Source: Stomoxys calcitrans (Eukaryota; Arthropoda; Insecta; Diptera; Muscidae). Taken from it: a stretch of 64,000 bases of DNA. The stretch covers positions 94,866,914 to 94,930,913 of the forward strand of contig NC_081555.1 of the NCBI RefSeq assembly GCF_963082655.1, read 5' to 3'. A model generated the notes under the pieces. It saw only the letters and a program-made list of their open reading frames with translations, did no database searches and had not been told where the DNA came from. Shown here in pieces: positions 33,141 to 45,058 of this stretch. The position numbers and the translations under genes are program-made. Positions within the stretch are counted from its first letter, which is position 1, and every line of letters begins with the position of its first letter.

Positions 33141-34176
33141 TTATCGCTCTTTCTTTATCCGGCATTTTATAAGGCTCCCAAGCAGTACTTTCCTAGTTTC
33201 AATTATAAATCTTTGCCACTGTTGCCATGGAAACTGCCGCCTTACAACTTGCCTTTGATTATCGCAAAAGACGACATGATTCTCGCTTTTGTAGGAAAAC
33301 CATCATTTGTCACACTTTAATGTCGTCTTTGTACAACACTTCAGAAGAAGAAGGTTGCAGATAAGAAGAAGAAGACACTGAGAAACAGACGTTGACCAGC
33401 AGATGTTGGCATTAAGCAACTACTCAAAGAGATTACGAAATCCTTCTAACGAGTATTTGCTACTGATTATAAGAAATTTGTTGCTTACAATGGTCTATTT
33501 GCAATACTTTTGTCGTGGCTAATTTCAAAATCGCCGGGTAGATAAAGAAGAAATCAATGGCAAACTTTAAGGCAAATGGATGGCTTAAGATGAACAATGC
33601 ACTTTGAAAGAAAGCATATAAATAAAATTAAATTTAAACTGAAAATTATTTTATAAACAGTTATAAAGACCTAAAAGTATGCAACATTTAATATAAATAA
33701 CATATATTTTCGGTTTCAGATCGACAGGACCACGTAAAACATATTTTGAGACAGTTTCAAAGAAATTTTGCCTTACAGGCTGGAATATGTATGTATTGTA
33801 ATAAAATTTAGTCTGTTGCATATTGCCTACTTCTGGGCGAATGTGGTTTTAAGTAACCACAATTACTAATACAAGATAAATTGAATAAAAATGCGGACAA
33901 GGCTACACTTTGCGAGCCAGATAGTGTTTAAATAAAACGATGTTCATTTTAATGATTTTTGGTTTGAGATTAAGTGCCTTAAGATAGGCAATACTTTATA
34001 TATGTTAAAATTGCCTTAATATAGGCAATAAAAATAGATTAGCTTCGATAAAGCTACTTGAGTGGAAACAACTGTGGTTTATATGTGGTTCATCATTTCT
34101 ACAAAAGTTTTGTGGTTTCAAGTTACAATTGAGCATAGCCAAAACACTTAAAAGTCACAATTAATAATAAGTTAAA
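33141..34176. other. Single-copy AT-rich DNA
   Basis: No gene recognised. The recurrent motif lies at 33670-33683. A small local repeat (GCCTTAAGATAGGCAATA near 33976, and again near 34012) is present. Confidence 0.45.
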
Positions 34177-34252
34177 TGGTGCTTGGAAGGCTTTTCTACG
34201 TACGGCCAATGGGACAAATGTTCTGTCGTAGCCAATTAAAGTAAAGTAAGTA
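34177..34252 (+). pseudogene. RTE-like LINE 3' end, short
   Basis: GGGACAAATGTTCTGTCGTA then GCCAATTAAAGTAAAGTAAG matches the 3' UTR at 11660-11715 and 17755-17795. Heavily 5'-truncated. Confidence 0.7.
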
Positions 34253-34254
34253 AA

Positions 34255-34610
34255 ATAGTATTAAGTTCGGCCGGACCGAATCCTGGTGCCATCCACCATG
34301 GAACGCTTTTGTTATTATTTTAGTGGCAAATTTGGCGGTGTATATGGGAATACAACTTTGGACCATACTTGCCATGAATATTGAAAGTCATAATAAAACA
34401 CTATGTGCAAGATTAGATAGACCGATTTGGACCATAATTGGCTGAGTTTTTAGAAGTCATTGTTCAAAATGTCAGCCAAATTGGTAAAGAATTGCTTCCT
34501 CTAGGGTCTCAATTTGTCTAATCGGGAGATAGCTTTATTTAGGAACTAATCTAAACATATACCGAGTTGGTCAATTTGCAACCCCAAACGACCTACATAG
34601 GGTACCGCAG
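34255..34610 (-). mobile_element. Helentron-like fragment, 153-bp class
   Basis: Reversed right end (TTAAGTTCGGCCGGACCGAA) followed by two diverged units. The remainder is missing; LINE-D begins at its distal edge. Confidence 0.65.
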
Positions 34611-35440
34611 CGGTGCTTATCTCTGGAGCAAAAAGAAATGCCCCGTGAGGGTCGCTAAATAAAATTTCCAACCTAAGACCTTTGCACCTGTATGTTGGGT
34701 GTGTGGCAAAGAAGAGCTCCTTAAATCTGAGGGAGTCTGGTACCTGGCGCTCCTCTCGCTTTGGCTATTCCTCTGCTCTACGAGGGTATGGAAATGCGTC
34801 TTGGCAGCTTGCTATATGCGGTGCGGCTAATTAAATGCCAAAGGAGTACTTCCTTGTTATCTAGTTGGACGTTGTTTTCCCAAAAAGGGATATCTGGACT
34901 GGGGCTACTCCGTCCCTCTCGGGACCTTCTGTATATACGGATGGGTTTAAATTGGATGTAGGCATCGGGGCAGAGGTCTTCATTAAATTCTTTAGAATCA
35001 TTGAATAAAGGCTTCTGTACAAATGGAGCGTCTTTCTGGTAGATGTTTTCGCGGTCATGAAGTCGTTGAAGACCAAGTCAGTGCGTGAGCAGCGAGCCTA
35101 TCAAACTGTTACGATACAAATGGACAGTCAGGCAGCGCCAAAGGCTTTGGCATCGGCTCTTTTAGGTCGAGACTGGTCAGATGACGCAAAGAGCATCTCG
35201 GAACCATGGAAAAAAGTTGTCAGGTTCTGCTGGGTCGCTACCCATCATGGGGTGACAAGAGGAATGATGAGGTGGCCAGGAATAGATCGATGATTGGCGC
35301 AGGCCATGCTTCGGAATCAGTTTGCCCTCCCCTGTACGAAATTCTTGGTAGAGTGGAGGCCTTCAAAGATGACCGGTCGTGGAGGTAGTCATCCTCGTCA
35401 AGCTCACATAGGTGAGCAGTCTCGTTCCGGTACATAGGAC
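34611..35440 (+). pseudogene. LINE-D ORF2 fragment: RNase H domain
   Basis: Frames contain YTDGFKLDVGIGA (about 34933-34970, first Asp), VTIQMDSQAAPKALASALLG (about 35109-35168) and RFCWVATHHGVT followed, one frame away, by NDEVARNRSM (about 35255-35295). The text resembles a fourth RNase H-bearing LINE family. Frameshifts are evident. Confidence 0.75.
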
Positions 35441-35444
35441 ATAT

Positions 35445-35695
35445 CGATCGTTATGGCCATTGACTATTTGAAGGCGCCAATAACTCGTCTTGTCATATCG
35501 AGTCTCATAGGCACTCAGTTTTTAAGCAAGAGTCGGTGCCGCCCGGCCTCTCACTGAGATACCGGTGAATATACGCGACTGTAATTGCAGCCACCCCATA
35601 TACGAGGTGGTCGCGCCTGGTAGCTCCTAACTGAGCTTCTCGTGATGAAGATGAATACAACACAAATCATAGCTCAAGAATTCCAACGCGTGTGA
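35445..35695 (-). mobile_element. LINE 3' UTR fragment, reverse orientation
   Basis: Reversed copy of the family at 9945 and 42110: CCAATAACTCGTC, GGCCTCTCACTGAGA, AGCTTCTCGTGATG. It splits LINE-D, whose C-terminus resumes after it. Confidence 0.6.
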
Positions 35696-35699
35696 TGGT

Positions 35700-35958
35700 C
35701 ATAGTCATCCCGTGCCGCGAATATGTGAGCTAACGTTGTTGGATGCAGGATGACAAAGACCATGTAGCTTAGTATATACGGGACAGAACGTCGAATATGA
35801 CTTCAGGCCGTTGATAGGAGTCCTGACTGGTAAGGTAAGTCAGGTTTTCGATGTAGCGCTAGAAGCAGGGAGTAGCAGAATTACGCAGAGTGTGTGATGA
35901 CAAGAAGAGTTGGGGACGACCGAGCAAATTTTGTGTCACTGCCCCCCAAATGCGGGTA
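35700..35958 (+). pseudogene. LINE-D C-terminal knuckle region
   Basis: Frame text LIGVLTGKVSQVF then EELGTTEQILCHCPP (about 35895-35955) is the post-RNase H, Cys/His-knuckle end of the LINE found at 34611. The first cysteines are lost to stops. Confidence 0.6.
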
Positions 35959-35959
35959 A

Positions 35960-36745
35960 TAGGTGAAAAAGTCATTCCCAGCCTCACAGGCGCTTCTAAG
36001 TACTGAGCGAGGGCTTCGCAAAGCTCACAAGAAGAACGAGAGAGCAATTGGGAGCATGACGAAGGAGACAGAGGAGTGCTACGGCAGCGCAATCGGGCAA
36101 AAGTGCAGGATGCTGGAAGGAATAGAACTGACTATCCAGGCACTTCTACGGAAGCTGGAAAGAGAATCAGATCCCCGAAAGAATTCACTGATAAAATGCT
36201 GAAAAAGAAAAAGAGCTCCGCGCTTTCAAGTACAGAAGTACAGGGAGGCAGAACTCCCGCAAAGGAGACTCCAGACAGTTTCTTGCGGTGGGAGATAAAG
36301 TAGGAACAGGAACGAAGGAAATGCGCACGAACCCTGAGTCTTCATAGAGGACTGTGACTTCTAAAAGTATGACACCTTTCCTCAAGGAAAGGGAAGATGG
36401 TCACTGAAAAAGGTAAGGAGCCGCCCTCTTACGCCAGAGTGTCAAGGAAGCACAACAGAGATGGTCTAACTTAAGCAGTCATCAATATCACCTGTGATTC
36501 CGGTAGGATTCCACCAGATCATCATCGATCCCAAGTGGAGGATCTGGTTAACGATCGGAGTTTCGAAAATGCGTGGAACTCTGTAGAGGGTCCACCCATA
36601 CAAATGATGGGCGGCAAGTATAGAGGGGACATCTTAACGCTGGGTTCTAAATCCAAGGAAAGCCCATTGGCTCTCTCAGGAGCGTGATTACACCAATACT
36701 AACTAACGCGTCAGTGGTTTGGTGAACTACGAAAGTGCTACGTAA
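35960..36745 (+). pseudogene. LINE ORF1 (gag-like) fragment
   Basis: Shares its 5' text (CTCACAAGAAGAACGAGAGA at about 36020) with 58480 and the reversed 12150 copy, and its middle (AAGGTAAGGAGCCGCCCTCT at about 36410) with the reversed 11830 copy. Stops break the frames. It leads directly into LINE-A ORF2 text at 36746, out of normal order, so it is a deletion product or a mosaic. Confidence 0.6.
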
Positions 36746-37540
36746 GAATAATGCAAGAGGTTCAGAAAACATGTGGTCTTATCATAGGCGGAACGATGAG
36801 GACCACGCCCACTAGGGTACTGGAAACTTTTCTAGATATTCGACCCATAGACATTCCGATTAAGTGTGAAGCAGCCACTGCGGCTATGAGACTAAAAACG
36901 ATGGGTGAATGGAGAGGGGATAGGTCATACCATCGCTTTATAGTCGAGGCAACGATAGGAAACCTGGAAAAAATGGAAGAAGTTTCCGATCAGATACCTT
37001 AGACGACACCTGAGATCGAGAGTGAGGCACTGCTGTCAGCGGCACAGTCATGGATTGACGATACCATGGTAATGTCATCTGGAGGATTATGCTACACAGT
37101 TGGATCAAAGCTAGAGGACAGAGTGGGCTTGGAGGTCCACATTAAAAATCCAGGGACTGAGATCCGTTGTAGATTGCCTGACTATAATACGATCCGCAGG
37201 CGGAGATCCTGGCGATCACGGAATGCTTGAGGTGGCGTGGTTTTAACCGGAGAACTTCTAGCGTGAACATGTTTGCGGACATTAAACTGACCATCAGGGC
37301 TATGACAACCAGGACGGTAAGCTCACGAATAGTGTTGGAGTGTAAGATTACGATTAATGCCTTCTCTGAGGATGGCAAAATCCGCATCGTTTGGGTGCCA
37401 GGCCATAGCGGAATAAGGGGAAATGACGGTCGATGGTCGACGCAGTCCGAGTTGATGGCGTGGGCGACGAACGCGTGGAAATCCAGATTGTTAGAAGACG
37501 AGGCTATTACAGAGAGGAAGCAATGTAGCGACCAACCAGA
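36746..37540 (+). pseudogene. LINE-A ORF2 fragment (copy 3): RT C-terminus and RNase H
   Basis: The RT tail reads QEVQKTCGLIIGGTMRTTPT and MGEWRGDRSYHRFIVEATIG (36751-36975). RNase H follows in shifted frames, with SVNMFADIKLTIRA (about 37258-37300) and IRIVWVPGHSGIRGND (37379-37425). The GNERADDLA segment is deleted and the text jumps to the ELMAWATNAWKS region. It matches 1-760 across the junction with the RT. Confidence 0.82.
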
Positions 37541-37768
37541 TACTTGACCCTGAAATAGATATCAGATTCATGCTCTTTTCCCAAAACCTGTTCTATGAGT
37601 CCCATATTGTGATGATCAGTAAATATTGATAACGATAGTGGATACCAAATTCGTGATCCACTTCCAATTATATGCATGGTCATGTAAAAATTCTCCCCAA
37701 AGAGGTGTCGCACTACAGCACGCCGTTCGGACGAATCACATTACCAAACTCCGAGATTTGGTGTTTTT
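37541..37768 (+). mobile_element. SINE fragment within array-like remnants
   Basis: 37674-37735 is the SINE body (CTCCCCAAAGAGGTGTCGCA, ACGCCGTTCGGAC). It lacks head and tail. The flanks (37560-37670) look like decayed 131-bp units. Confidence 0.65.
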
Positions 37769-38880
37769 GAAAATTAGGATAATGAGAAGTGCTTTTTGGG
37801 GGAGGGATGGTACCTCAGACATTTCGATTCAAGAGTGGGTGTTTTGGGGCTAGCCATGAAAATTGTTATCAAATTATTTCTTTACTACCAAATACCGTTG
37901 GCATGAGTATCCCTAACACTTGACTCCAAAATTGGATATCAAATTCGTTTTCTATTCTCAAATACCTTTCATTCGAGTCCCATATAGCCATGGTCGGCAA
38001 ATATGCCCATTTGGGGGTATTTGGGGTGTGGGGACCTCCATTTAATAGGACCAAATTTTTTAATTTTTATTTATTTTTTTCATTTGAGACCTTTATTGAC
38101 ATAAACGTCCAATATAACTCTTTAGAGGAGTTTTTGGGTTTGGGGCGGCCCGCTGGGTATTTGGACCCAAATATTTTATACTATATTCGTTTTCTAGTCT
38201 CCAATATCTTCCATTTGATACCCATATTGTGCCCATCGATCCACTTTTGGTTTTGGTTGGCATTTTTGAGGTAAGGGGGAGGGTCCGCCCTCATCCAATA
38301 TTTAAAAATTATATAGACTATGTTTCCTTCCAGACAAACCTACAAAATCTCTGAAAATTTTAAGAAAACCGGTTCAGCCGTTTTTTGATTCTCCGAAACA
38401 GCCAAACAAACCGAGCCCCATGTAGTCATGATTAGTCATATGCCCATTTGGAGCATTTTTGGGGATAGGGCAACCCCCTATACTTCGATCTGATTTTGTA
38501 TGCCAGATTCGTACTCTACTCCCGAATACCTTTCATTTGGGACCCATATTGACAGGAACGTCCAATATGTCTGTTTGGGGGAGTTTTGGGGCTGGGATGG
38601 CCCGATCTGTACTTCTACTCTCCAATACCTTTCATTTCATACCCTTACTGTCCCGATTGGTCCATTTTTGATTTTGAATGGTGTTTAAGTCATAAGGTTG
38701 AGGGTCCGCCCCCCTTCAGATATCAAAAAATTGTATAGCCTGTGTTTCTTTTAGACCAACCTTCACAATCTGTGAAAATTTCAAGATAATCGGTTCAGCC
38801 GTTTTTGGACTATAAGGAAGAAAGAAACAAACCGACAAACATTTTTTATAAATGAAGATAAGGTTTTGAACAAAATTTCG
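37769..38880 (-). mobile_element. Array element, ~131-bp class, reverse orientation
   Basis: Reversed units (CAAATACCTTTCATTCGAGT, GGGACCCATATTGACAGG). The class leader, also reversed, occurs twice: at about 38275-38400 and at 38695-38870 (ending CAAACCGACAAACATTTTTT). Confidence 0.7.
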
Positions 38881-40648
38881 CTGAAATCTCAAATCACCGA
38901 GACCTGGCGAAAATTAAATTTCTTAGAATTTTTTTTTTTGAAATCATGTCCTTAAAGAAAATTATTTTAAAATCTTGTCTTTCATAAAAATTTATCTTCA
39001 GAGAAAATTTTGTAGAAATGTTGTCTTTAAGCAAAATTTCTTTAATTTTTTTTTTTTTGTCTGAAGAATTTTTTTATATTTCTATGCTTAAAGTAAATTT
39101 CCTTAAAGAAAATCTCTTTTTTTTTTGTTAGACAGCACTCCCGCCTTAAAAAAGGGGGAAGTTTTCTCTCCAATACCTTAATGGTAAAAATCAATTAAAA
39201 TTTGTTCATTTAAATTTCATTGCATACATTTAGGCTTTTGTGGATATTAATAGCAAATGAACTTTACCACACACTTACATTCCAAAACAAAAAATAATTA
39301 AATTACCGCATGAACGTGGTCTTTCTTTGTAAAGATTTTAATTAACATTTTAAAATTTTGAACAATTTTTTTTTTCAATTCTATACAAATAATTTAAATA
39401 ATTAAATATTAACAAAAGCCGTTGCCATGCCATAAACAAAACCCCATAAGTTAATGATAAAGCTTTGTATTATTAGACAACAGTAACTAAAAACATGAAA
39501 CACTCTAGCCTTTGTAAAAACTGCCTTTGGCGCAAACCTCTTTGAACCACCATCAACACTTTCACTCCTCACAAAAGCGGGTTAAAAATTACTGCCTATT
39601 GTTAGGCTGTTGGGGCAACAGCAGCATAGGCGAATGGATGATGAATAAAAGAAAATAAGGCTTATTAAAATTTTAACAATTGCTATAATTGCATTATAAA
39701 TTAAAGATATTTATATAATGAATTGGTGCAAAACTGAAAAAAAAAATGAATGAATGGAAAAAACGAAACAAAAGAAGTCATTTTGCTATTGTCATGACTG
39801 AAAGTATGCAGCAAATTGATTTTTAATTAATTAAAAACAATACACTCAAAAACTGACGCACCATGCGGACGCAGCCGGCAGCTCATCATGTTAGTGGGTG
39901 GTTTAAAAAAGGGACAGAGAAACTCAATCATATGCATGGGCAAGGGGCAAAAGTTTAGCACACACACACACACACACACTCCGACATTGTATTTCACATT
40001 ATGCTGTGTGCGTTCACATAGTAATCAATTTTTGTTACAAACAAACAAAAACTGTTTCTGTAGGCGGTTAGTAAGGAGGAGTTGTGTTTGCGAACGCATA
40101 GCACAGATTGATACACACAGTGTGATTACTTCTGTTGTAAGCTAATTGAATTTTGATATCCGGTATGCAAAGAGAAAAAGAGCGGGAGGAAGGCAAGGAC
40201 AAAGGTTACAAGTCTTCAATTAGCCACTGCTATGTCTATGAACTCAACTACAGATTGCCAATAACGAACAAATTCCAAGACTATCTGTTCAATATTTCCA
40301 TAATTAATGCACTACACAAAAATATTGCAAATACAAGGTAATTAAATTCTGTAAATACAAATTGTGGAAGGCGATTAAGTTATAGTCAGTGTGGCGTATG
40401 ATAGATATTATTAAAATTCAATTAAGAATCCAACATACTTTTAGGGGGCCTTTTTAAAAAATAATACATCTGGTATGCATTAAGGAGCATGAAAAAAAAA
40501 TAGATTTTAATGAATCAATTACTTGATATAATATCTCAGATGTTGTAATACAAGCTCTTGCAACTAAAAAAAAAACTTGTAATTAGGCAAATCAAAAAAA
40601 AAAGAGGAAGTTTTATGTGCATGTGTTTAAAACAAAATAAAGTCTAAA
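38881..40648. other. Single-copy AT-rich DNA with (CA)n
   Basis: 38880-39120 has degenerate AAATTT-type repeats. (CA)n lies at about 39959-39979. The recurrent motif lies at 39798-39810 and reversed at 40433-40446. No gene recognised; the ORF 39888-40145 spans the CA run. Confidence 0.5.
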
Positions 40649-40673
40649 CTTGGGTTGCTGCAAAAGTAATTTG
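40649..40673 (+). repeat. Solitary mariner-like terminus
   Basis: TTGGGTTGCTGCAAAAGTAA plus a few bases matches the family TIR, with the variant GCTGCAAAAG reminiscent of other mariner ends. No partner end was found nearby. Confidence 0.5.
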
Positions 40674-40689
40674 CAACTTAAGCAACATA

Positions 40690-42110
40690 AAACATTTGAA
40701 TTTGAGTGTGAGACACTGCTGGCAGCAACTTTTGGTCTTGGATTGACGGAACTGAGGTAATGCCATCTGTAAGTTCATGCTACACTGAGAGGACAGAGTG
40801 GGCCTGGGGATCTACATTGAGGAACCAGGCAATGAGATCTGTTTCCGACTACTTTTTCATAATACGCTCATGCAGATGGCGAAAGCGTAGTGAAACGGTC
40901 GATAAGCCGAAGAAAATCCTATGGGGAGATGTGATAGGAAGTAGAAAAGATGTCAGCATGGCTTTCAAGACAATGAGATCGAAGTGCGTGCCAAATTATT
41001 GGGGGGCCCTGAACCGACTCCTGGCCCATAACGATGTGTTGACCTTGGGTCGCGAACCCGTGGGTGTTCTGGGAAATGAAAAGGCGGACGATTGTGCCAA
41101 CAGGGGATGCTCCACGGCAAGCACACCCGTGGCCGGTCTTGCACCCTTGCCTTTTGTAGAATTTCTGAACATAGAAGAGGAGATGGCCAGTGCAGAGGTG
41201 GTGACGAGGTGGGAGTCTGTGTATGTATGTCGAATTGCCAGGTGTTGGACTACCTTGCGGAAGCGGTGGTAAAACGACGAAAATCCTATTGGGAGATGTG
41301 ATAGGAAGTAGAAAGGAGGTCAGTATGGCTTTCAGGACAATGAGGTCGAAGTGCGTGCCGAAGTGTTTGGGGTCCTGAACCGACTCCTGGCTTATGACGT
41401 TGTGTTGGCCTAAGATCGCGGACCCGTGGGTGTTCTGGGAAATGAAAAGGCGGATGAGTGCTAGCAGGGGATCCTCCACAACAAGCACACCTGTGCGTGC
41501 CGGAGTGTTTGGGGGCCCTGAACGGACTCCTGGCTCAAGACGTTGTGTTGCCCAAGGTTCGCGAACCCGTGGGTGTTCTTGGAAATGAAAAGGCGGACAA
41601 GTTTGTCAGCAGGGGATCCTTTACGGCAAGTACACCTGTGTCCGTTCTCTCAGAAGTGCCTTTTGTAGAACTTCTGAACATAGAAGAGCAGATGGCGAGT
41701 GCAGAGGTGGTGGCGAGGTGAAAGTCTGTGTATGTCTATCGAATTGCCAGGACACTCTGGCCAGCTGTCAACCGGAAGAGTATGAAGGAGTTGCTGGCCC
41801 TTGATAAAGGGTCACTTAGTACGATTACAGGAGTCATAGCCGGGTACAACGCATTAAGCCATATGGACGCCCGCATGTGAGTCCCGCCCAATGACTACTG
41901 TGGACGATATCTTGATGAGGATGAGGAGGAGACGACTGAACACCTCTTCTGCTCATACCTGGGTATACATAGGCTTAACATCCTAGGGAAGCGGTGCTTT
42001 TCCAATCTCGGTAAACTTCCAGGTGTCGGAGGAGACTCACCAGAGTACGTGGAAGGAACAGATTTGATTCGAAGAGGGACGCGATGAAATCTTCAACAAA
42101 CTAAAAGGCA
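40690..42110 (+). pseudogene. LINE ORF2 mosaic with repeated RNase H C-terminal module
   Basis: Starts as LINE-A-like RNase H text (GRTE-like remains, FECET), then a KKILWGDVIGS block (about 40908-40945). The module GVLGNEKADDCANRG (RNase H C-terminus) follows in three copies, at about 41068, 41436 and 41570. Blocks starting AAAATCCTAT(G/T)GGGAGATG at 40912 and 41278 mark a 366-bp tandem repeat. The tail is LSTITGVIAGYNALSHMDAR then a knuckle DEDEEETTEHLFCSY (about 41918-41965). Reading frames are broken. Confidence 0.78.
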
Positions 42111-42690
42111 TGAGCAGATGTGGAGCACCAATGCTTGACCCCGGCACGGGATAGTTGTGAGCACCACACAGGCTGGAACATTAAGGTCCGATCTGTGTTG
42201 TTTTCATTGCTGTCACGAGAAGCTTAGCTGCAAGCTACCAGGCACGTCCACAGGTTGCGGAATAGTGGAATGTTCCATACGAAGTAGCTGCAAAGACGGC
42301 CGCGGACAATAAGGGTTTACCTCCCCGGCCGCGGAGAGGCTCAGTGAGCTGTCACGAGAAGCTTAGCTGCCAGCTACCAGGCGCGTCCACAGGTTGCGGA
42401 ATAGTGGAATTTTCCATGCGAAATAGCTGCAAGAACGGTTGCGGACAGGGAATCAGGGGTATAGAGCGGAGAGTCTCAGTGAGAGGCCGGCGGCACCGGT
42501 GCTGAATGCCTATAAAACTCGATATGACAAGGCCGGTTATTGACGCCTTTAAATAACCAATGCACAACCTGTTCCGGCGGCGATCGGTCCTTTGAACCGC
42601 AACGAGCTTGCTCATATATATAGGAGTTTGACGAGGATCGGCACCTCCACATAAAAATGTTGCTACAACATCAACAACAACAACCAATGC
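42110..42690 (+). mobile_element. LINE 3' UTR with internal 139-bp duplication and CAA tail
   Basis: Directly follows the ORF2 remains. GCTGTCACGAGAAGCTTAGC occurs at 42209 and 42348, a 139-bp tandem duplication. The 3' end reads ACAACATCAACAACAACAAC, a LINE-type simple tail. Homologues: 9945, 35445 (-) and 47560 (-). Confidence 0.72.
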
Positions 42691-42944
42691 TTGGTATTTG
42701 GTGAGTGAATTCTTGAGCACTCGATGGAGCACTCGCATGGTGTCGTAATGGATAGGGGCTTGCTTCACATTCTGTTCCTTTATTTCTTGTATTTTTCAAA
42801 TCTCGTCATCTACTTATCTCCTTTCGGAAAGGATCTGGGGGCAGTGTAGTTCAATGTCATAGCTGGGATGTCACCATAGGCCGGACTGGACTCCGGGTGA
42901 ACTCACCGTTCGCAGTGGGCTACCCATTCAAGGTAAACGTAAAG
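42691..42944. other. Unassigned segment
   Basis: No match to another part of the window and no domain seen. It ends in AAAGGGTGATTTT (42946-42958), like the terminus of the mariner derivative at 20333, cut by the next element. Confidence 0.4.
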
Positions 42945-42954
42945 GGTGATTTTA

Positions 42955-45058
42955 ATACCCACCACCATAAGATAGGGGGTAAATTCATTTAGTCATTCCA
43001 TTTGCAACACATCGAAATATCCATTTACGACTCTACAATGTTTATATATTTCGGATCGTCGTAAAATCCTCAAATGATTTAATGTTGTCTGTGTGTCCGT
43101 CCGTCTGTGTGTCCGTCCGTCTGCATGTCCGTCCGTGTGTTGTAATCACGCTACAGCCTTCAAAAATGTGGATATTGAGCTAAACTTTGCCACTGATACG
43201 TCTTTTTGCTATACGCAGTCTAAATTCTTGAACGGGTCTAAATTATTTTCTTAACGGACAATCTTTTAAGTGCGATTTTTTCGTTTACCTGCCACAAAAA
43301 ATAATACAAATCAAAAAAGTCGTGAGAAATTTTTGAAAAAAATGAGCTTTTTACCCATACAAGCACAAACAAGTAAACACGTGCTAAGTTCGACCGGGCC
43401 GATCTTTAGGTACCCACCATCATAGATTCCGCTAAAAATTTACCCTTATTAACTGAGTTTGTATTTGAACTTTTTGTAGCAATCAAATCGGGAATAGATT
43501 GAGTCTTCAATGGTTTTAAGAAGTGATCAATCACCATATTGACCGATTCGGCTAAAACTTGGCACTGATGTTGTAAGTCATAAGATAGCTGTTTTGGGCC
43601 AAATTTCAACCAAATCAGGTGAAAATTTAGGTTTCTAAGGGATCAAGAAGTCAAAACCGGGGATCGGCTTATATGGGGGCAATATCAAACAGATATAGAT
43701 ATCGATTGGGATCATAATGGGCATGGATGTTGGAAGACATAATACAAGTTGTTGCTCCAAATTTTCAGCTAAATCTGATGAAATTTGAGTCTTCTAGGGG
43801 CTCAAGAAGTTAAAACCGATGATCGGTTTATATGTGGGCTATATCTGTTTATGGACCGAATCGGACATACTTGGCATCAAAGTTCAGCCAAATCGGATGA
43901 AAATTTAGAATCCTAGGGGCTCAAGAACTCCAATTGGGGAATCGGTTTATATGGGCGCCATATTCAAATCTGAACCGATGTGACGCATTTGCAATCCAAT
44001 TTTGTGGCAGGTAAGCGAATTGGATAACTGCCACATTTTGGTAGCTAAACATATTTAAGATAAGTGAAATCGGGATATCGGTTTATATGGGAGCTACATC
44101 AGGTTTAAGGCCTGTTTTGACCGTACTTGACACAGTTGTTGGAAGTCGTAGCGGAACACCATATACAAAATTTTAGCCAAATCGAATAAAAATTGAAGCT
44201 CCCAGAAGCTCGAGAAGTGAAAACGGGAGATCGGTTTATATGGGAGCTATATCAGGTTATAGACCGATTTCCATCGTACTTGGCACAGTTGTTGGAAGTC
44301 GTAGCAGAACACCATGTACACAATTTCAGCCAAATCGGATAAAAATTGCGGCTTCCAGGGGCTCGAGAAGTGAAAAGGGGAGATCGGGTTATATGGGAGC
44401 TATATGAGGCAAAGTTGTTTGAAGTCATAACAGAACCCTACGTGCAAAATTTCGGCCAAATCGGACAAAAATTGAGGCTTTCAGGGGCTCGAGAAGTAAA
44501 AACGGAAGATCGGGTTATAGACCGATTTCAACCGTACTTGGCACAGTTGTTGAAAGTCATAAGAGGAACACAACATGCACAATTTCAGCCAAATCGGATA
44601 AAAATTGCGGCTTCCAGGGGCTCGAGAAGTGAAATCGGGAGATCAGTTCATATGGGAGCTATTATATCCTAATCTGAACCGATTTGGCCCATTTGCAATC
44701 ATCAACGATCTACGTCAATAATAAGTATCTATTGGGTTGCCCAAAAAGTAATTGCGGATTTTTCATATAGTCGGCGTTGACAAATTTTTTCACAGCTTGT
44801 GTCTCTGTAATTGCATTCTTTCTTCTGTCAGTTATCAGCTGCTATTTTTAGCTTGCTTTAGAAAAAAAGTGCAAAAAAGTATATTTGATTAAAGTTCATT
44901 CTAAGTTTTATTAAAAATGCATTTACTTTCTTTTAAAAAATCCGCAATTACTTTTTGGGCAACCCAATACTTTATGGGGTCTTAGACGAATATTTCGAGG
45001 TGTTTCAAAGGGAATGACTAAATTAGTATACCACCATCCTATGGTGGTGGGTATAGAA
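42955..45058. mobile_element. Helentron-like elements: one left end and one full reversed array
   Basis: 42955-43260 is a plus-oriented left end with GTCCGTCCGTCT runs (43096-43137). 43370-45058 is a reversed copy: right end (GTTCGACCGGGCCGA), about nine 153-bp-class units, then the end box ACTTTATGGGGTCTTAGACG to CCACCATCCTATGGTGGTGG. The (GTCY)n run of the reversed copy is missing. A MITE is nested at 44732. Confidence 0.75.
44732..44967 (-). mobile_element. Mariner-type MITE, reverse orientation, TA target duplication
   Basis: Full-length copy with TA at 44730-44731 and 44968-44969. It is inserted just before the CTTTATGGGGTC end box of a Helentron-like element. Confidence 0.93.
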
